A DNA stretch of 64,000 bases from NCBI RefSeq assembly GCF_004365965.1, contig NZ_SOEB01000002.1, forward strand, positions 186,001 to 250,000, in the 5' to 3' direction. The number at the start of each line of letters is the position of its first letter. Position 1 is the stretch's first letter. Below the pieces are notes generated by a model, which saw only the letters and a list, made by a program, of their open reading frames with translations, did not search any database and had not been told where the DNA came from. Shown here in pieces: positions 7,845-17,810 of this stretch. The position numbers were made by a program, and so were the translations under genes. The DNA comes from Rhodovulum visakhapatnamense (GTDB taxonomy: Bacteria > Pseudomonadota > Alphaproteobacteria > Rhodobacterales > Rhodobacteraceae).

Positions 7845-10258
7845 TCCGCGCAGCCTTCACCACGCTTCTGTCGCATTGGCGGCGCCATCCGCTGCAACTG
7901 GCGGGCCTTTTCCTCGGGCTCGCGCTGGCCACCGCGCTCTGGTCGGGGGTGCAGGCGATCAATGCCGAGGCGCGGCAAAGCTATGACCGGGCGGCGGCGG
8001 TGCTGTCGCAGGACCGGCTGGACAGCCTCGCCGCGGGCAACGGTCAGGATTTCGACCAGAAGGTGTTTCTGGACCTGCGCCACGCGGGCTGGCTGGTCTC
8101 GCCGGTGCTGGAAGGCCGCTGGTCCCATCGCGGCGTGCCGGTGCGCATTCTCGGGGTCGATCCCTTCACCCTGCCCAGCGGAAGCCTGCCCGACGCCGTC
8201 ACCGGACAGGACCGCGCGACGGATTTCCTCTCGGCCGAGGGACTGGCCTTCGCCGCCCCCCAGACAGTCGACGAACTGACCCGGATCGGCGCCGAGGGCC
8301 TGCCGCCGCTGGTTGCGGCCGAGGGCATGGCGCCCGGCATCCTCTTTGTCGATATCGGCGTGGCCCAGCGCCTGCTGCGCGCCGAGGGCCAGATCACCCG
8401 CCTGCTGGTCGCGCCCGACCAGCCGCTGCGCCAGCGGCCCCTTTCAGAGGTCGCGCCGGCTCTCGTCCGCCAGACCCCGGTCGAGCAGGCCGACATGGGC
8501 GCGCTGACCGGCAGCTTTCATCTGAACCTGACCGCCTTCGGCTTCCTGTCCTTCGCGGTGGGGCTGTTCATCGTGCATTCCGCCATCGGGCTCGCCTTCG
8601 AACAGCGCCGCCCGATCTTCCGCACGCTGCGCGCGCTCGGGCTGCCGCTGCGAACCCTCGTGGGCCTTCTGGCGGCCGAGATCATGGGGTTCGCCCTCGT
8701 GGCCGGGATCGCAGGCATCGCGCTTGGCTATGTCATCGCGGCGGGGCTGTTGCCGAACGTGGCGGCGACGTTGCGCGGTCTTTACGGCGCGACCGTCTCG
8801 GGCGGCCTGTCGCTGCGCCCGGAATGGGCGCTGGCGGGGCTGGGCATGGCGCTGGCGGGCGCGGGCGCGGCGGCCGCGCAAAGCCTGTGGCGCCTGGCGC
8901 GGATGCCGGTGCTGGCCCCGGCCCAGCCCCGCGCCTGGACCCGCGCCTCGGCCCGCAGCCTTGGCTGGCAGACCGGGCTGGCGGGACTTCTGGCACTGAT
9001 CGCCCTGGCCGCCGCGCTGTGGGGCGAGGGGCTGGTCGCTGGCTTCGTTCTGCTGGGTGCGCTGCTGCTGTCGGCGGCGCTGGTGCTGCCCGGAGCGCTG
9101 GCCATGGCACTGGCCCTCGGCGAGCGGCTGTCCAAGGGCGTCATCGCGCAGTGGTTCTGGGCCGACACCCGCCAGCAATTGCCGGGCCTGTCGCTGGCAC
9201 TGATGGCGCTGCTGCTGGCGCTTTCGGCCAATATCGGGGTCGGCACCATGGTGTCGAGCTTCCGGCTGGCCTTCACCGCCTGGCTCGATCAGCGCCTGCC
9301 GTCCGAGCTTTACGTCACCGCCCGCACCGAGGACGAGGCCCGGCGGCTGGCCGACTGGCTCGCCCCCCGCAGCGATGCGCTGCTGCCGATCTGGAAGATC
9401 GACGGCACCATCCTCGGCCGCCCCGGCGAGGTCTATGGCGTCGCCGATCACCGCACCTACCCCGATCACTGGCCGATGCTGTTGGGCGACCAGACCGTCT
9501 GGCAGACCCTGGCCCGCGGCGAGGGCGCCATCGTCAACGAACAGCTCTGGCGCCGGGCGGGCCTGCATCTGGGCGATCCGGTGCCGCTGCCGGGGGGCGC
9601 GACACGACCTTTGGTGGGGGTCTATGCCGATTACGGCAACACCAGGGGTCAGGTCATTGTCGGCGTCGCCGATCTGGTCGCGCTTTATCCCGATATCGAC
9701 CGGCTGCGCTATGCGATCCGCACCGACCCGGCCAAGGTGCCCGCGCTGCGCGACGCCATCGAGGACGCATTCCGCCTGCCGCAGGACCACATGATCTCGC
9801 AGCAGGAGGTCAAGACGATCTCGCTGATGGTGTTCGAACGGACCTTCGCCGTCACCGCCGCGCTGAACGTGCTGACCATGGGCGTCGCTGGCTTTGCCAT
9901 GTTCATGAGCCTGCTGACGCTGTCCACCATGCGGCTGCCGCAGCTGGCCCCGGTCTGGGCGCTGGGGCTGACCCGGGGGCGGCTGGCGCGGCTCGAACTG
10001 TTGCGCGCGCTCTTGCTGGCCGCGCTGACCATGGTGCTGGCGGTGCCGGTGGGGCTCTTGCTGGCCTGGGTGCTGCTGGCCGTCATCAATGTCGAGGCTT
10101 TCGGCTGGCGCCTGCCCATGCATCTGTTCCCGAAGGACTGGCTGTGGCTCGGGGCGCTGGCGCTGGTCGCGGCGGCGCTGGCCGCCGCCTGGCCCGCCTG
10201 GCGGCTGTCGCGCCTCGCGCCGGTCCATCTGCTGAAGGTCTTCGCCGATGAACGTTAA
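7841..10258 (+). CDS. FtsX-like permease of ABC transporter
   Basis: An 805-residue membrane protein with the duplicated FtsX/MacB layout: an N-terminal helix (about 18-38), a large periplasmic domain, three helices (about 230-350), a central pair (about 375-425), a second N-helix and periplasmic domain (about 450-670), and three C-terminal helices (about 680-795). This duplication resembles AttFG/YbbP-type permeases. It partners the ATPase just upstream and overlaps the next gene by 11 bases. Members act on lipids, lipoproteins or peptides at the membrane without classical transport; the target here cannot be inferred. Confidence 0.88.
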
Positions 10259-11303
10259 GGCCCTTTTCCTTGCGCTGCTGCTGCCGCTGCCCGCCCTCGC
10301 CCAGGGCTTTGCCGGGCTCGGCACATCCGAGGACGGCTTCGCGCTGCCCAGCCGCGACACCCGGCTGCAGTTCCCTGTCGATCACGGCGCCCATCCCGGG
10401 TTCCGGATCGAATGGTGGTATGTGACCGCAAACCTCAAGGGCGCGGACGGGCAGGATTACGGCATCCAGTGGACGCTTTTCCGCAATGCGCTGGAACCGG
10501 GCGATCCGGGGCAAGGCTGGCAGACCCGGACCGCCTGGATGGCCCATGCCGCCCTGACCTCGGCCCGGGGCCACCGCACCGCCGAACGGCTGGCACGCGG
10601 CGGGATCGGGCAGGCAGGCGTCACGCTCGCCCCGTTCCGGGCCCAGATCGACGACTGGCAGATGGCCAGCACCGCCGCCCCCGGCGCCGATCCGCTTTCC
10701 GCGCTCAGCCTCACCGCGACCGGCACCGACTTCGCCTATGACCTCGCGCTCGTGGCCACCGGACCGCTGGTCCTGCAGGGCGAGCAGGGCTATTCGGTCA
10801 AGTCCAAGGACGGGCAGGCCAGCCATTACTATTCGCAGCCCTTCTACAAGGCCAAGGGAACGCTGGTCTTTCCCGATCATAGCGTGGCGGTGGAAGGCCA
10901 GGCCTGGCTCGACCGGGAATGGTCCAGCCAGCCGCTGGCCGGGGATCAGACCGGCTGGGACTGGCTGTCGCTGCATCTCGACGGCGGCGCCAGGCTGATG
11001 GTCTTCCGGCTCAGGAGCGCGCAGGGCGACTACAGCACGGGCACCTGGATCGCCCCGGACGGCACGCCCACGCCACTGCCCCCGGGCGGGGTCGAGATGA
11101 TCCCCGGCGCCACCACCCGCGTTGCGGGGCGCGAGATCCCGACCGCGTGGCGCGTCCGCCTGCCCGCCCGCGATCTGGACATCGCGATTGCCGCGCTGCA
11201 GCCGCAGGCCTGGAACGACACCCGCGTGCCCTATTGGGAAGGGCCCGTCACCGCGACCGGCAGCCATCCGGGCGCGGGGTATCTGGAAATGACAGGCTAC
11301 TAG
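10248..11303 (+). CDS. AttH/CrtC-like secreted lipocalin-type protein
   Basis: A 351-residue exported protein. MNVKALFLALLLPLPALAQG is a clear Sec signal peptide. The mature protein starts a two-lobe beta structure with the family markers RIEWWYVTANL (near residue 55) and WLDREWSSQPL (near 220). These mark the AttH-like domain shared with hydroxyneurosporene dehydratase CrtC. Proteins of this kind are encoded beside LolD/FtsX-type ABC genes in many proteobacteria, for example attEFGH. Translation is coupled to the permease by an 11-base overlap. A carotenoid role is unlikely, since no carotenoid genes are nearby. Confidence 0.82.
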   Translation: MNVKALFLALLLPLPALAQGFAGLGTSEDGFALPSRDTRLQFPVDHGAHPGFRIEWWYVTANLKGADGQDYGIQWTLFRNALEPGDPGQGWQTRTAWMAHAALTSARGHRTAERLARGGIGQAGVTLAPFRAQIDDWQMASTAAPGADPLSALSLTATGTDFAYDLALVATGPLVLQGEQGYSVKSKDGQASHYYSQPFYKAKGTLVFPDHSVAVEGQAWLDREWSSQPLAGDQTGWDWLSLHLDGGARLMVFRLRSAQGDYSTGTWIAPDGTPTPLPPGGVEMIPGATTRVAGREIPTAWRVRLPARDLDIAIAALQPQAWNDTRVPYWEGPVTATGSHPGAGYLEMTGY

Positions 11304-11306
11304 GGA

Positions 11307-12428
11307 ATGAACCCGCATCTCGTCCTGATCGGCGGCGGCCACACCCATGCGCTGGTGCTGCGCGCGCTGGCGGACCGCCCGGCGACGGGCCTCCGGCTGA
11401 CGCTGATCGACCCCGAGCCGAGGGCGGCCTATTCAGGCATGTTGCCGGGCTTCGTCGCGGGCCATTACCGGCTCGACCAGTTGCAGATCGACCTTGCGCG
11501 GCTGGCGCGCGCGGCGGGCGCCAGGCTGATCCGGGGCCGCGCCGAAGGGCTCGACCGGGCGGCGCGGCGGGTCCATGTCGCGGGGCAGGCGCCGATCCCC
11601 TATGACATCGCCTCGCTCGATATCGGCATCGCCTCGGACCTGCCCGGCCTGCCGGGATTTGCCGCCCATGCGGTGCCCGCCAAGCCGCTGACCGCCTTCG
11701 CCGCACGGTGGCAGACCTTCGCCACCGAGGCCGCCAGCGGCCGGGCCGCGCCCCGCATCGCCGTGATCGGCGCGGGCGTCGCCGGGGTCGAACTGGCGAT
11801 GGCCGCGCAGCACCGGCTGGCCCGGGCCGGGTGCGCCCCCGAGATCGCGCTGCTGGACGCGGGCCGCGAGATCCTGCGCGACGTGCGAAAGGGCGCGCGC
11901 GCGGCGCTGACCGACCGGATCGCGCGACTGGGGATTGCCCTGCGCACCGGCGTCCGGATCGCCCGGATCGAGGCTGCGGGCGTGGTGCTGGACAGCGGCG
12001 AGACGATCCCGGCCGCCCTGGTGATCGGCGCGGCGGGCACGCGCCCGCAGGGCTGGCTGGCGGGCACCGGGCTGCACCTGACCGACGGCTTCGTGACGGT
12101 CGACGAGACCCTGCGCGCGGTTTCGGACCCGGCCGTTTTCGCGGTCGGCGACTGCGCGCATCTGTCCCACGCGCCCCGGCCCAAGGCCGGCGTCTTCGCG
12201 GTGCGCGAGGCGCCGGTGCTGCGCGAAAACCTGATCGCCGCGCTGACGGGGCGGCCGCTGAGCGCCTATCGCCCGCAAAAGGACTATCTGAAACTCATCT
12301 CGATGGGCGAGAAACGCGCGGCCGCCGACCGCCTGCCCCTCAGGATCGAGGGACGCTGGGTCTGGCGCTGGAAGGACCGCATCGACCGCAGGTTCATGGC
12401 GCAGTTCCACGACCTGCCGGGAGCCTGA
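11307..12428 (+). CDS. FAD-dependent NADH dehydrogenase-like protein (N-terminal half of NDH-SelD fusions)
   Basis: A 373-residue pyridine nucleotide-disulfide oxidoreductase. The FAD-binding start LVLIGGGHTHALVLR (5-19), the second dinucleotide site IAVIGAGVAGVELAM (about 150) and the FAD motif AVFAVGDCAH (about 275) are intact. The whole chain, to its end WRWKDRIDRRFMAQFHDLP, resembles the N-terminal half of bifunctional NADH dehydrogenase/selenide,water dikinase proteins known from Rhodobacterales. Here the stop codon falls at the domain junction and no SelD sequence follows: mnmH ends 3 bases away on the other strand. It lies 3 bases after attH. The physiological role of this half is not established. 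Confidence 0.8.
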   Translation: MNPHLVLIGGGHTHALVLRALADRPATGLRLTLIDPEPRAAYSGMLPGFVAGHYRLDQLQIDLARLARAAGARLIRGRAEGLDRAARRVHVAGQAPIPYDIASLDIGIASDLPGLPGFAAHAVPAKPLTAFAARWQTFATEAASGRAAPRIAVIGAGVAGVELAMAAQHRLARAGCAPEIALLDAGREILRDVRKGARAALTDRIARLGIALRTGVRIARIEAAGVVLDSGETIPAALVIGAAGTRPQGWLAGTGLHLTDGFVTVDETLRAVSDPAVFAVGDCAHLSHAPRPKAGVFAVREAPVLRENLIAALTGRPLSAYRPQKDYLKLISMGEKRAAADRLPLRIEGRWVWRWKDRIDRRFMAQFHDLPGA

Positions 12429-12431
12429 CGC

Positions 12432-13493
12432 CTAAAGCCGCGCCAGCGCATCGATTTCGGCCATCAGCCCGGGCAGCGACGACGCCAGCGCGCCCGGATC
12501 GAGCCCGTCCAGCGTCACGCGGCGGGTCGGCCTGTCCTCGAACCGCGCCCGCTGGCGGCCATAGCGCGGGTCGTAATGGTCGGCCATCAGCCCGGCCGCC
12601 AATGCCTCGAACGCGCCCTCGGCGGCCAGCGCGCGCCAGGCCTCGATCCGGGCGCGCGGATGCTGGGGCGCCAGCCCGTCGATGGTGGCCAGAAGCCGCG
12701 CCGGATCGTCGGTCACATCGCGATAGCGCCGCGCCAGATAGGCCGCGCGCGCCGCCAGCGGCACCGACAGTTCCAGCCGGGGCGCGGCCTTCATCGCCTC
12801 CCACAATCCCCGGGGCAGGTTGAGATGGCCGATCCTGCTCGATTCCGCCTCGATCACCACGGGGCGCAGCGGATCGAGCGCGGCGCGGGCCGTCGCCAGC
12901 GCCGTCTCGAACCCCTTCTGCGCGGGTTGCCCGCCCGGCATCGCCCCGAAGAGCGAGCCGCGATGGTTGGCGAGCCCCTCCAGATCCAGCACCTGCATCC
13001 CGGCCGCCCTGAGCAGGCCCAGGATTTCGGTCTTGGCGGTGCCGGTATTGCCGTCGAGCAGCACCACCGGCGCAGGCCAGGGGCTGCCGTAAAGCGCCTC
13101 CTGCACCAGACGGCGATAGCTGCGCCAGCCGCCCTCGATGGTCTCGGCGCGCCAGCCGATCTGGCTGAGGATCAGCGCGAAAGCTCCCGACCTCTGCCCG
13201 CCGCGCCAGCAATAGACCAGCGGGCGATACCCTTTGGGCTTGTCGGCCAGCGCGGTCTCGATATGCATCGCGGCGTTCCGCGCGACGATGGCGGCGCCGA
13301 TCTTGCGGGCCAGAAACGGGCTTTGCCTCGTGTAGATCGTGCCGACCCGCGCGCGTTCCTCGTTCGACAGGACCGGCAGGGAAATCGCGCCGGGAATGTG
13401 GTCCTCGGCATATTCCGCCGGCGAGCGCACGTCGAGGATCTCGTCGAAATCGAGCGCCGCAAGATCGGTGAGAGAAACAAGCGAAACCGGCAT
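12432..13493 (-). CDS. mnmH: tRNA 2-selenouridine synthase MnmH (SelU)
   Basis: A 353-residue enzyme that replaces sulfur with selenium in 2-thiouridine at tRNA position 34, through a geranylated intermediate, using selenophosphate. A rhodanese domain (about 1-130) carries catalytic Cys95 in VYCWRGGQRSG. A P-loop domain follows with GNTGTAKT at 148-155. Length and both active sites are normal. It stands tail to tail with the SelD-less flavoprotein gene, 3 bases apart. Without a selenophosphate synthetase elsewhere, it could only make geranyl-2-thiouridine. Confidence 0.93.
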   Translation of the reverse strand: MPVSLVSLTDLAALDFDEILDVRSPAEYAEDHIPGAISLPVLSNEERARVGTIYTRQSPFLARKIGAAIVARNAAMHIETALADKPKGYRPLVYCWRGGQRSGAFALILSQIGWRAETIEGGWRSYRRLVQEALYGSPWPAPVVLLDGNTGTAKTEILGLLRAAGMQVLDLEGLANHRGSLFGAMPGGQPAQKGFETALATARAALDPLRPVVIEAESSRIGHLNLPRGLWEAMKAAPRLELSVPLAARAAYLARRYRDVTDDPARLLATIDGLAPQHPRARIEAWRALAAEGAFEALAAGLMADHYDPRYGRQRARFEDRPTRRVTLDGLDPGALASSLPGLMAEIDALARL

Positions 13494-13646
13494 GGATCCG
13501 TTCTAGGACCGGACAAGCGCTCCGGAAAGGGGTATTCACGGCACCCCGGGGACCAGAGCAAGTTGGCGCGGGGACCGCACGCGGACCCGTTTGCGCAATA
13601 TCTTGTGGAAAACCCCGGCATCGCACCGATATGAAGGGCGCCGCGC

Positions 13647-13675
13647 TTGACAGGTCCGGGCCTTGCCCGAAGGAT
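13647..13675 (+). promoter_or_regulatory. Predicted sigma-70 promoter for smc
   Basis: A perfect -35 box TTGACA (13647-13652) is followed, after a 17-base spacer, by AAGGAT (13670-13675), a half-matching -10 box. It lies about 30 bases before the smc start codon. Predicted from motifs only. Confidence 0.5.
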
Positions 13676-13706
13676 CGCAGAACCACGCGGAATCAGGAGA
13701 CCCCGT

Positions 13707-16700
13707 TTGCGTTTCACCCGGCTCAGGCTGAACGGCTTCAAGAGCTTCGTCGATCCCACCGATCTGGTGATCGCCGACGGCCTGACCGGCGTCGTCGGGC
13801 CGAACGGCTGCGGCAAGTCGAACCTGCTTGAGGCGCTGCGCTGGGTGATGGGCGAGAACCGTCCGACCGCGATGCGCGGCGGCGGCATGGAAGACGTGAT
13901 CTTCGCGGGCACCTCGACCCGCTCGGCGCGCAACTTCGCCGAGGTCAGCCTGCAGATCGACAATGCCGACCGGCTGGCGCCCGCGGGTTTCAACGACAGC
14001 GACATGCTGGACGTGATCCGCCGCATCACCCGCGACGCGGGCTCGGCCTACAAGCTGAACGGCAAGGATGTGCGCGCGCGCGACGTGCAGATGCTGTTTG
14101 CCGATGCTTCGACCGGCGCGACCTCGCCCGCGCTTGTGCGGCAGGGCCAGATTTCCGAACTGATCAACGCCAAGCCGCGCGCCCGGCGCCGCATCCTCGA
14201 GGACGCGGCCGGGATCGCCGGGCTGTACCAGCGCCGCCACGAGGCGGAACTGCGGCTGAACGCGGCCGAACAGAACCTTGCCCGGGTCGACGACGTGCTG
14301 GAACAGCTGGCCCAGCAGCTGGCGCAGCTGGCGCGGCAGGCGAAACAGGCCGCGCGCTACCGCGCCATCGCCGAAGAGCTGCGCCGGGCCGAGGGGACGC
14401 TGCTGTTCCGCCGCTGGCAGGAGGCCGATACCGCCCGCGCCGCCGCCGAAGCCGCGCTGACCGAACGCACCCGCGAGGCCGGGCGCGCCGAGACCGCCGC
14501 GCGCGAGGCCGACCGGCTGCGGAGCGAGGCCGACACCGCCCTGCCCGCGCTTCGCGAGGAAGAGGCCATTGCCGCCGCCGTGCTGCAGCGCCTGAGCGTC
14601 CAGCGCGACGCGCTGGTGCAGGAGGACGAGCGCGCGCGCCAGGCGATCCAGACCCTGACTGGCCGGATCGACCAGATGACCCGCGACATCGAGCGCGAGG
14701 CAGCGCTGAACCGCGACGCGGGGGAGACGCTGGAACGGCTCGAGACCGAGGCCGCCGAACTGTCGGCCGAGCATGAGGGCCATGATGCCGCGCTCGACGA
14801 GGCCGCCGAGGCCGCCCATGCCGCCGCCGAGGTCCTGCGCGACCGCGAAGAGGCGCAAAGCCAGATGACCGAGGACATGGCCCGGCTGGTCGCGCGTCAT
14901 CAGTCGGCCCAGCGCCTGCGCGAGGACGCGGCCCGCACGCTGCAACGCAACGAGGACGAGGCCGCCAAGGCGCGCGCGACCGTCACTGCCGCCGAGGCGA
15001 ACCTTGCCGCCGCCCGTGCCGCGATGGACGAGGCCGCCGCCCGGCAGGACGCGGCCCAGGACAGGGCCGAAGAGGCCGAGGCGCGACTGATCGCGACCGA
15101 CGAGGCCCGGGCCGAGATCCAGTCCCGCGAGGCCGAGGCGCGGGCGCAGAAATCCTCGGCCGAGGGCGAGGCCGGGGCGCTGAGGGCCGAGGTCGCGGCG
15201 CTGGCGCGGCTGGTCGAGCGCGACACCGCCGAGGGCGGCCAGATCCTCGACCTGCTGGGCGTCGACAAGGGCTATGAAAAGGCGCTGGGCGCGGCGCTGG
15301 CCGACGATCTGCGCGCGCCGGTGGTGCAAGCCGGCGCGGCTTCGGGCTGGCTCGCGCTGCCGCCCTACCCGTCGGAACCGCCGCTGCCCGAAGGCACCGC
15401 GCCGCTGTCGGCCCATGTCGCGGTGCCCGAGGCGCTGATCCGCCGGATCGGCCAGATCGGGCTGGTGCCCGATGCCGAGACCGGGGCGCGGTTGCAACCG
15501 GCGCTCGGCCCCGGCCAGCGGCTGGTCAGCCCGGCGGGCGATCTCTGGCGCTGGGACGGGTTCCGCGCCGCTGCCGCCGATGCGCCCAGCGCCGCGGCGC
15601 TCCGGTTGCAACAGCTGAACCGGCTGGCCGATCTGCGCCGCGATCTGGACGAGGCCGAGATCCGGGCCGGGACCGCGTCCGAGGCGCATGAGGCGCTGTC
15701 GCGCGAGCTGCAGGCCGCGACCGAGGCCGATCGTGCCGCCCGCGAGGCGAGGCGCGAGGCCGACCGTGCGCTGGCCGATCTGGGCCGCGCCCTGTCGCGG
15801 GCAGAGGCCGACCGCCAGATGGCCGAGAGCCGGCTTGAAACCGCGCGGATGGCGGTGCTGCGCCACGAGGACGAGGCGACCGGCGCGCGTCTTCGGCTGA
15901 GCGAGGCCGAGGGGCAACTGTCCTCGCTGGGCGATCTCGACGCGGCGCGGGCACGGCTTGAGGACGTGCGCACCACGGTCGAGGCCGCGCGGATGACGAT
16001 GATCGCCCGCCGCGCCGCCCATGACGAGCTGAAACGCGACGGCGAGGCACGCACCAAGCGGCTGGCCCAGATCGTCCGCGAGGCCCAGACCTGGCGCCAG
16101 CGGCTCGACACCGCAGGAACCCGCGTCGCCGAGCTGGAAAGCCGCAAGGCCGCGTCCGAAGAGGAGCTCGACCGCGCCGCCGCCCTGCCCGAGGAAATCG
16201 CCGAACGCCGCGAGGATCTGGCCGGGCAGATCGAGACCGCCGAAACCCGGCGCGCCGCCGCCGCCGAAGCGCTGGCCGCGGCCGAGACCCGGGCCCGCGA
16301 GGCCGACCATGCCGCCCGCGAGGCCGAGCGCCGGGCGGGCGAGGCCCGCGAGGCCCGCGCCGCGACCGAAGCCCGCGCCGAGGCCGCGCGCGAAACCGTG
16401 ACCCAGGCCAGCGCCCGCATCGCCGAAGAGCTGGAAACGACGCCCGCCGACCTGCTGGACAAGCTGGGCGACGACCCCGACCGTATGGCGTCGGCCGAAG
16501 CGATCGAGCATGAGGTGACCCGGCTCAAGCGCCAGCGCGAGGCGCTGGGCGCGGTCAACCTGCGCGCCGAGGAGGATGCCCGCGCGGTGCAGGAAGAACA
16601 TGACAGCCTCACCGCCGAAAAGCACGACCTCGACGAGGCGATCCGCACGCTGCGCGCAGGCATCGCCAGCCTCAACCGCGAGGGCCGCGAACGGCTTCTG

Positions 16701-17165
16701 ACCGCCTTCGAGCAGGTGAACGCGAATTTCGCGCTGCTGTTCACCAATCTGTTCCGCGGCGGCGAGGCCCGGCTGGTGCTGGTCGAGTCCGACGATCCGC
16801 TGGAGGCCGGGCTCGAGATCATGTGCCAGCCGCCGGGCAAGAAGCTGTCGACCCTGTCGCTGCTGTCGGGGGGCGAACAGACCCTGACCGCGCTGGCGCT
16901 GATCTTCGGGGTCTTTCTGGCGAACCCGGCGCCGATCTGCGTGCTCGACGAGGTCGACGCGCCGCTTGACGACGCCAACGTCACCCGGATGTGCGACATG
17001 CTGGACGAGATGACCCGGCGCACCGACACCCGCTTTCTGATCATCACCCACCACGCGGTGACCATGAGCCGGATGGACCGGCTGTTCGGCGTCACCATGG
17101 CCGAACAGGGCGTGAGCCAGCTTGTGTCGGTCGATCTGAAGAAGGCCGAGGCGCTGGTCGCCTGA
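13707..17165 (+). CDS. smc: Chromosome partition protein SMC
   Basis: A 1152-residue ATPase of chromosome condensation. Walker A GPNGCGKS is at 31-38, followed by two very Ala/Glu/Arg-rich coiled-coil arms flanking a hinge (about 510-620). The C-terminal head carries LSLLSGGEQTLTALAL and the Walker B segment ICVLDEVDAPLDDANV. The TTG start at 13707 is chosen because AGGAGA lies 6 bases upstream and the product then begins MRFTRLRLNGFKSF, the usual SMC start; a start at 13647 would lie in the promoter. scpA and scpB are not in this window. Confidence 0.96.
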   Translation: MRFTRLRLNGFKSFVDPTDLVIADGLTGVVGPNGCGKSNLLEALRWVMGENRPTAMRGGGMEDVIFAGTSTRSARNFAEVSLQIDNADRLAPAGFNDSDMLDVIRRITRDAGSAYKLNGKDVRARDVQMLFADASTGATSPALVRQGQISELINAKPRARRRILEDAAGIAGLYQRRHEAELRLNAAEQNLARVDDVLEQLAQQLAQLARQAKQAARYRAIAEELRRAEGTLLFRRWQEADTARAAAEAALTERTREAGRAETAAREADRLRSEADTALPALREEEAIAAAVLQRLSVQRDALVQEDERARQAIQTLTGRIDQMTRDIEREAALNRDAGETLERLETEAAELSAEHEGHDAALDEAAEAAHAAAEVLRDREEAQSQMTEDMARLVARHQSAQRLREDAARTLQRNEDEAAKARATVTAAEANLAAARAAMDEAAARQDAAQDRAEEAEARLIATDEARAEIQSREAEARAQKSSAEGEAGALRAEVAALARLVERDTAEGGQILDLLGVDKGYEKALGAALADDLRAPVVQAGAASGWLALPPYPSEPPLPEGTAPLSAHVAVPEALIRRIGQIGLVPDAETGARLQPALGPGQRLVSPAGDLWRWDGFRAAAADAPSAAALRLQQLNRLADLRRDLDEAEIRAGTASEAHEALSRELQAATEADRAAREARREADRALADLGRALSRAEADRQMAESRLETARMAVLRHEDEATGARLRLSEAEGQLSSLGDLDAARARLEDVRTTVEAARMTMIARRAAHDELKRDGEARTKRLAQIVREAQTWRQRLDTAGTRVAELESRKAASEEELDRAAALPEEIAERREDLAGQIETAETRRAAAAEALAAAETRAREADHAAREAERRAGEAREARAATEARAEAARETVTQASARIAEELETTPADLLDKLGDDPDRMASAEAIEHEVTRLKRQREALGAVNLRAEEDARAVQEEHDSLTAEKHDLDEAIRTLRAGIASLNREGRERLLTAFEQVNANFALLFTNLFRGGEARLVLVESDDPLEAGLEIMCQPPGKKLSTLSLLSGGEQTLTALALIFGVFLANPAPICVLDEVDAPLDDANVTRMCDMLDEMTRRTDTRFLIITHHAVTMSRMDRLFGVTMAEQGVSQLVSVDLKKAEALVA

Positions 17166-17234
17166 ACGCGGCGGCGCTGTTGACGGCCGCGCTGTGCGGT
17201 TTCCCGATGCGCGCCCGCCCTGCGGGAGGTTTTC

Positions 17235-17718
17235 GTGCCTCCGCCTTTGCGTCTTCTTGCGGCCTGCCCCATCGGCGCCCAAATCCTGCTGGCCGCCGCC
17301 CCTGCGCGCGGCAGAGCCGGTCCGCGCCGCCGATCCCGACCCGGTGCCGGGCGTGCTGCGCGATGCCGGGTTCACCGCCAGCATGGGCGTCGATCCGCAC
17401 GGAGACCCCATGATCGAGGCCCGGGCGCGCGGCACCAACTTCACGGTGCTTGTCTTCAAGTGCAGTCTGAACAGCGATTGCGGCACAGGGCAGTTCATCA
17501 CCCGCTATGCCCTGCAACAGCCCCTGGACCCGGCCGCCATGAATTGGTGGAACAACATCCACATGTTCGCCAAGGCCGAGGTCGACGACGCGGGCGGGCC
17601 GGCCGTGATCGTCGACGTCAATCCCGACCATGACGGGATGGGCTACCGCAGCTTCCCGAACATCTGCGAGATCTGGTCCGAAGCCCGGCAGGTCTTCGAG
17701 GAGCACATCGGTTCTTAA
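17235..17718 (+). CDS. YbjN-domain protein, apparently frameshifted in its signal peptide
   Basis: The body of this protein, from about 17320 on (ADPDPVPGVLRDAGF to the stop at 17718), is a YbjN-like domain resembling the next gene, with shared VLVFKCSLNSDC/VLFYGCTDNTDC segments. The best start is GTG 17235, behind GGGAGG, which opens a plausible signal peptide (VPPPLRLLAACPIGAQILLA) but in a different frame. Removing one C from the CCCC run at 17299-17302 joins the two frames into a normal exported protein. Without the shift, an in-frame ATG at 17194 gives 174 residues with a poor leader. It may be a sequence error or a true frameshift. Function of YbjN domains is unknown. Confidence 0.6.
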
Positions 17719-17810
17719 GGCGCAAGCCCGGAAATGTATTCGGGTTGACAGTCCCGGCCGTGACCGGCACTGCCTCGGTACAGACCGCTCAAGACCAAGG
17801 AGACCTCTCG

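Noticed and set aside
13536-17501. A 1321-residue minus-strand open frame
   Set aside because: It is antisense to smc, a clear family member with all ATPase motifs. Long antisense frames are expected in high-GC DNA, and this one has low-complexity Gly/Leu/Arg-rich content and no family motif.
17745-17775. TTGACA at 17745-17750 as a promoter for the second YbjN gene
   Set aside because: No -10 box is found at 16-18 bases; the hexamer at the right place (CACTGC) does not match, so I did not list it.
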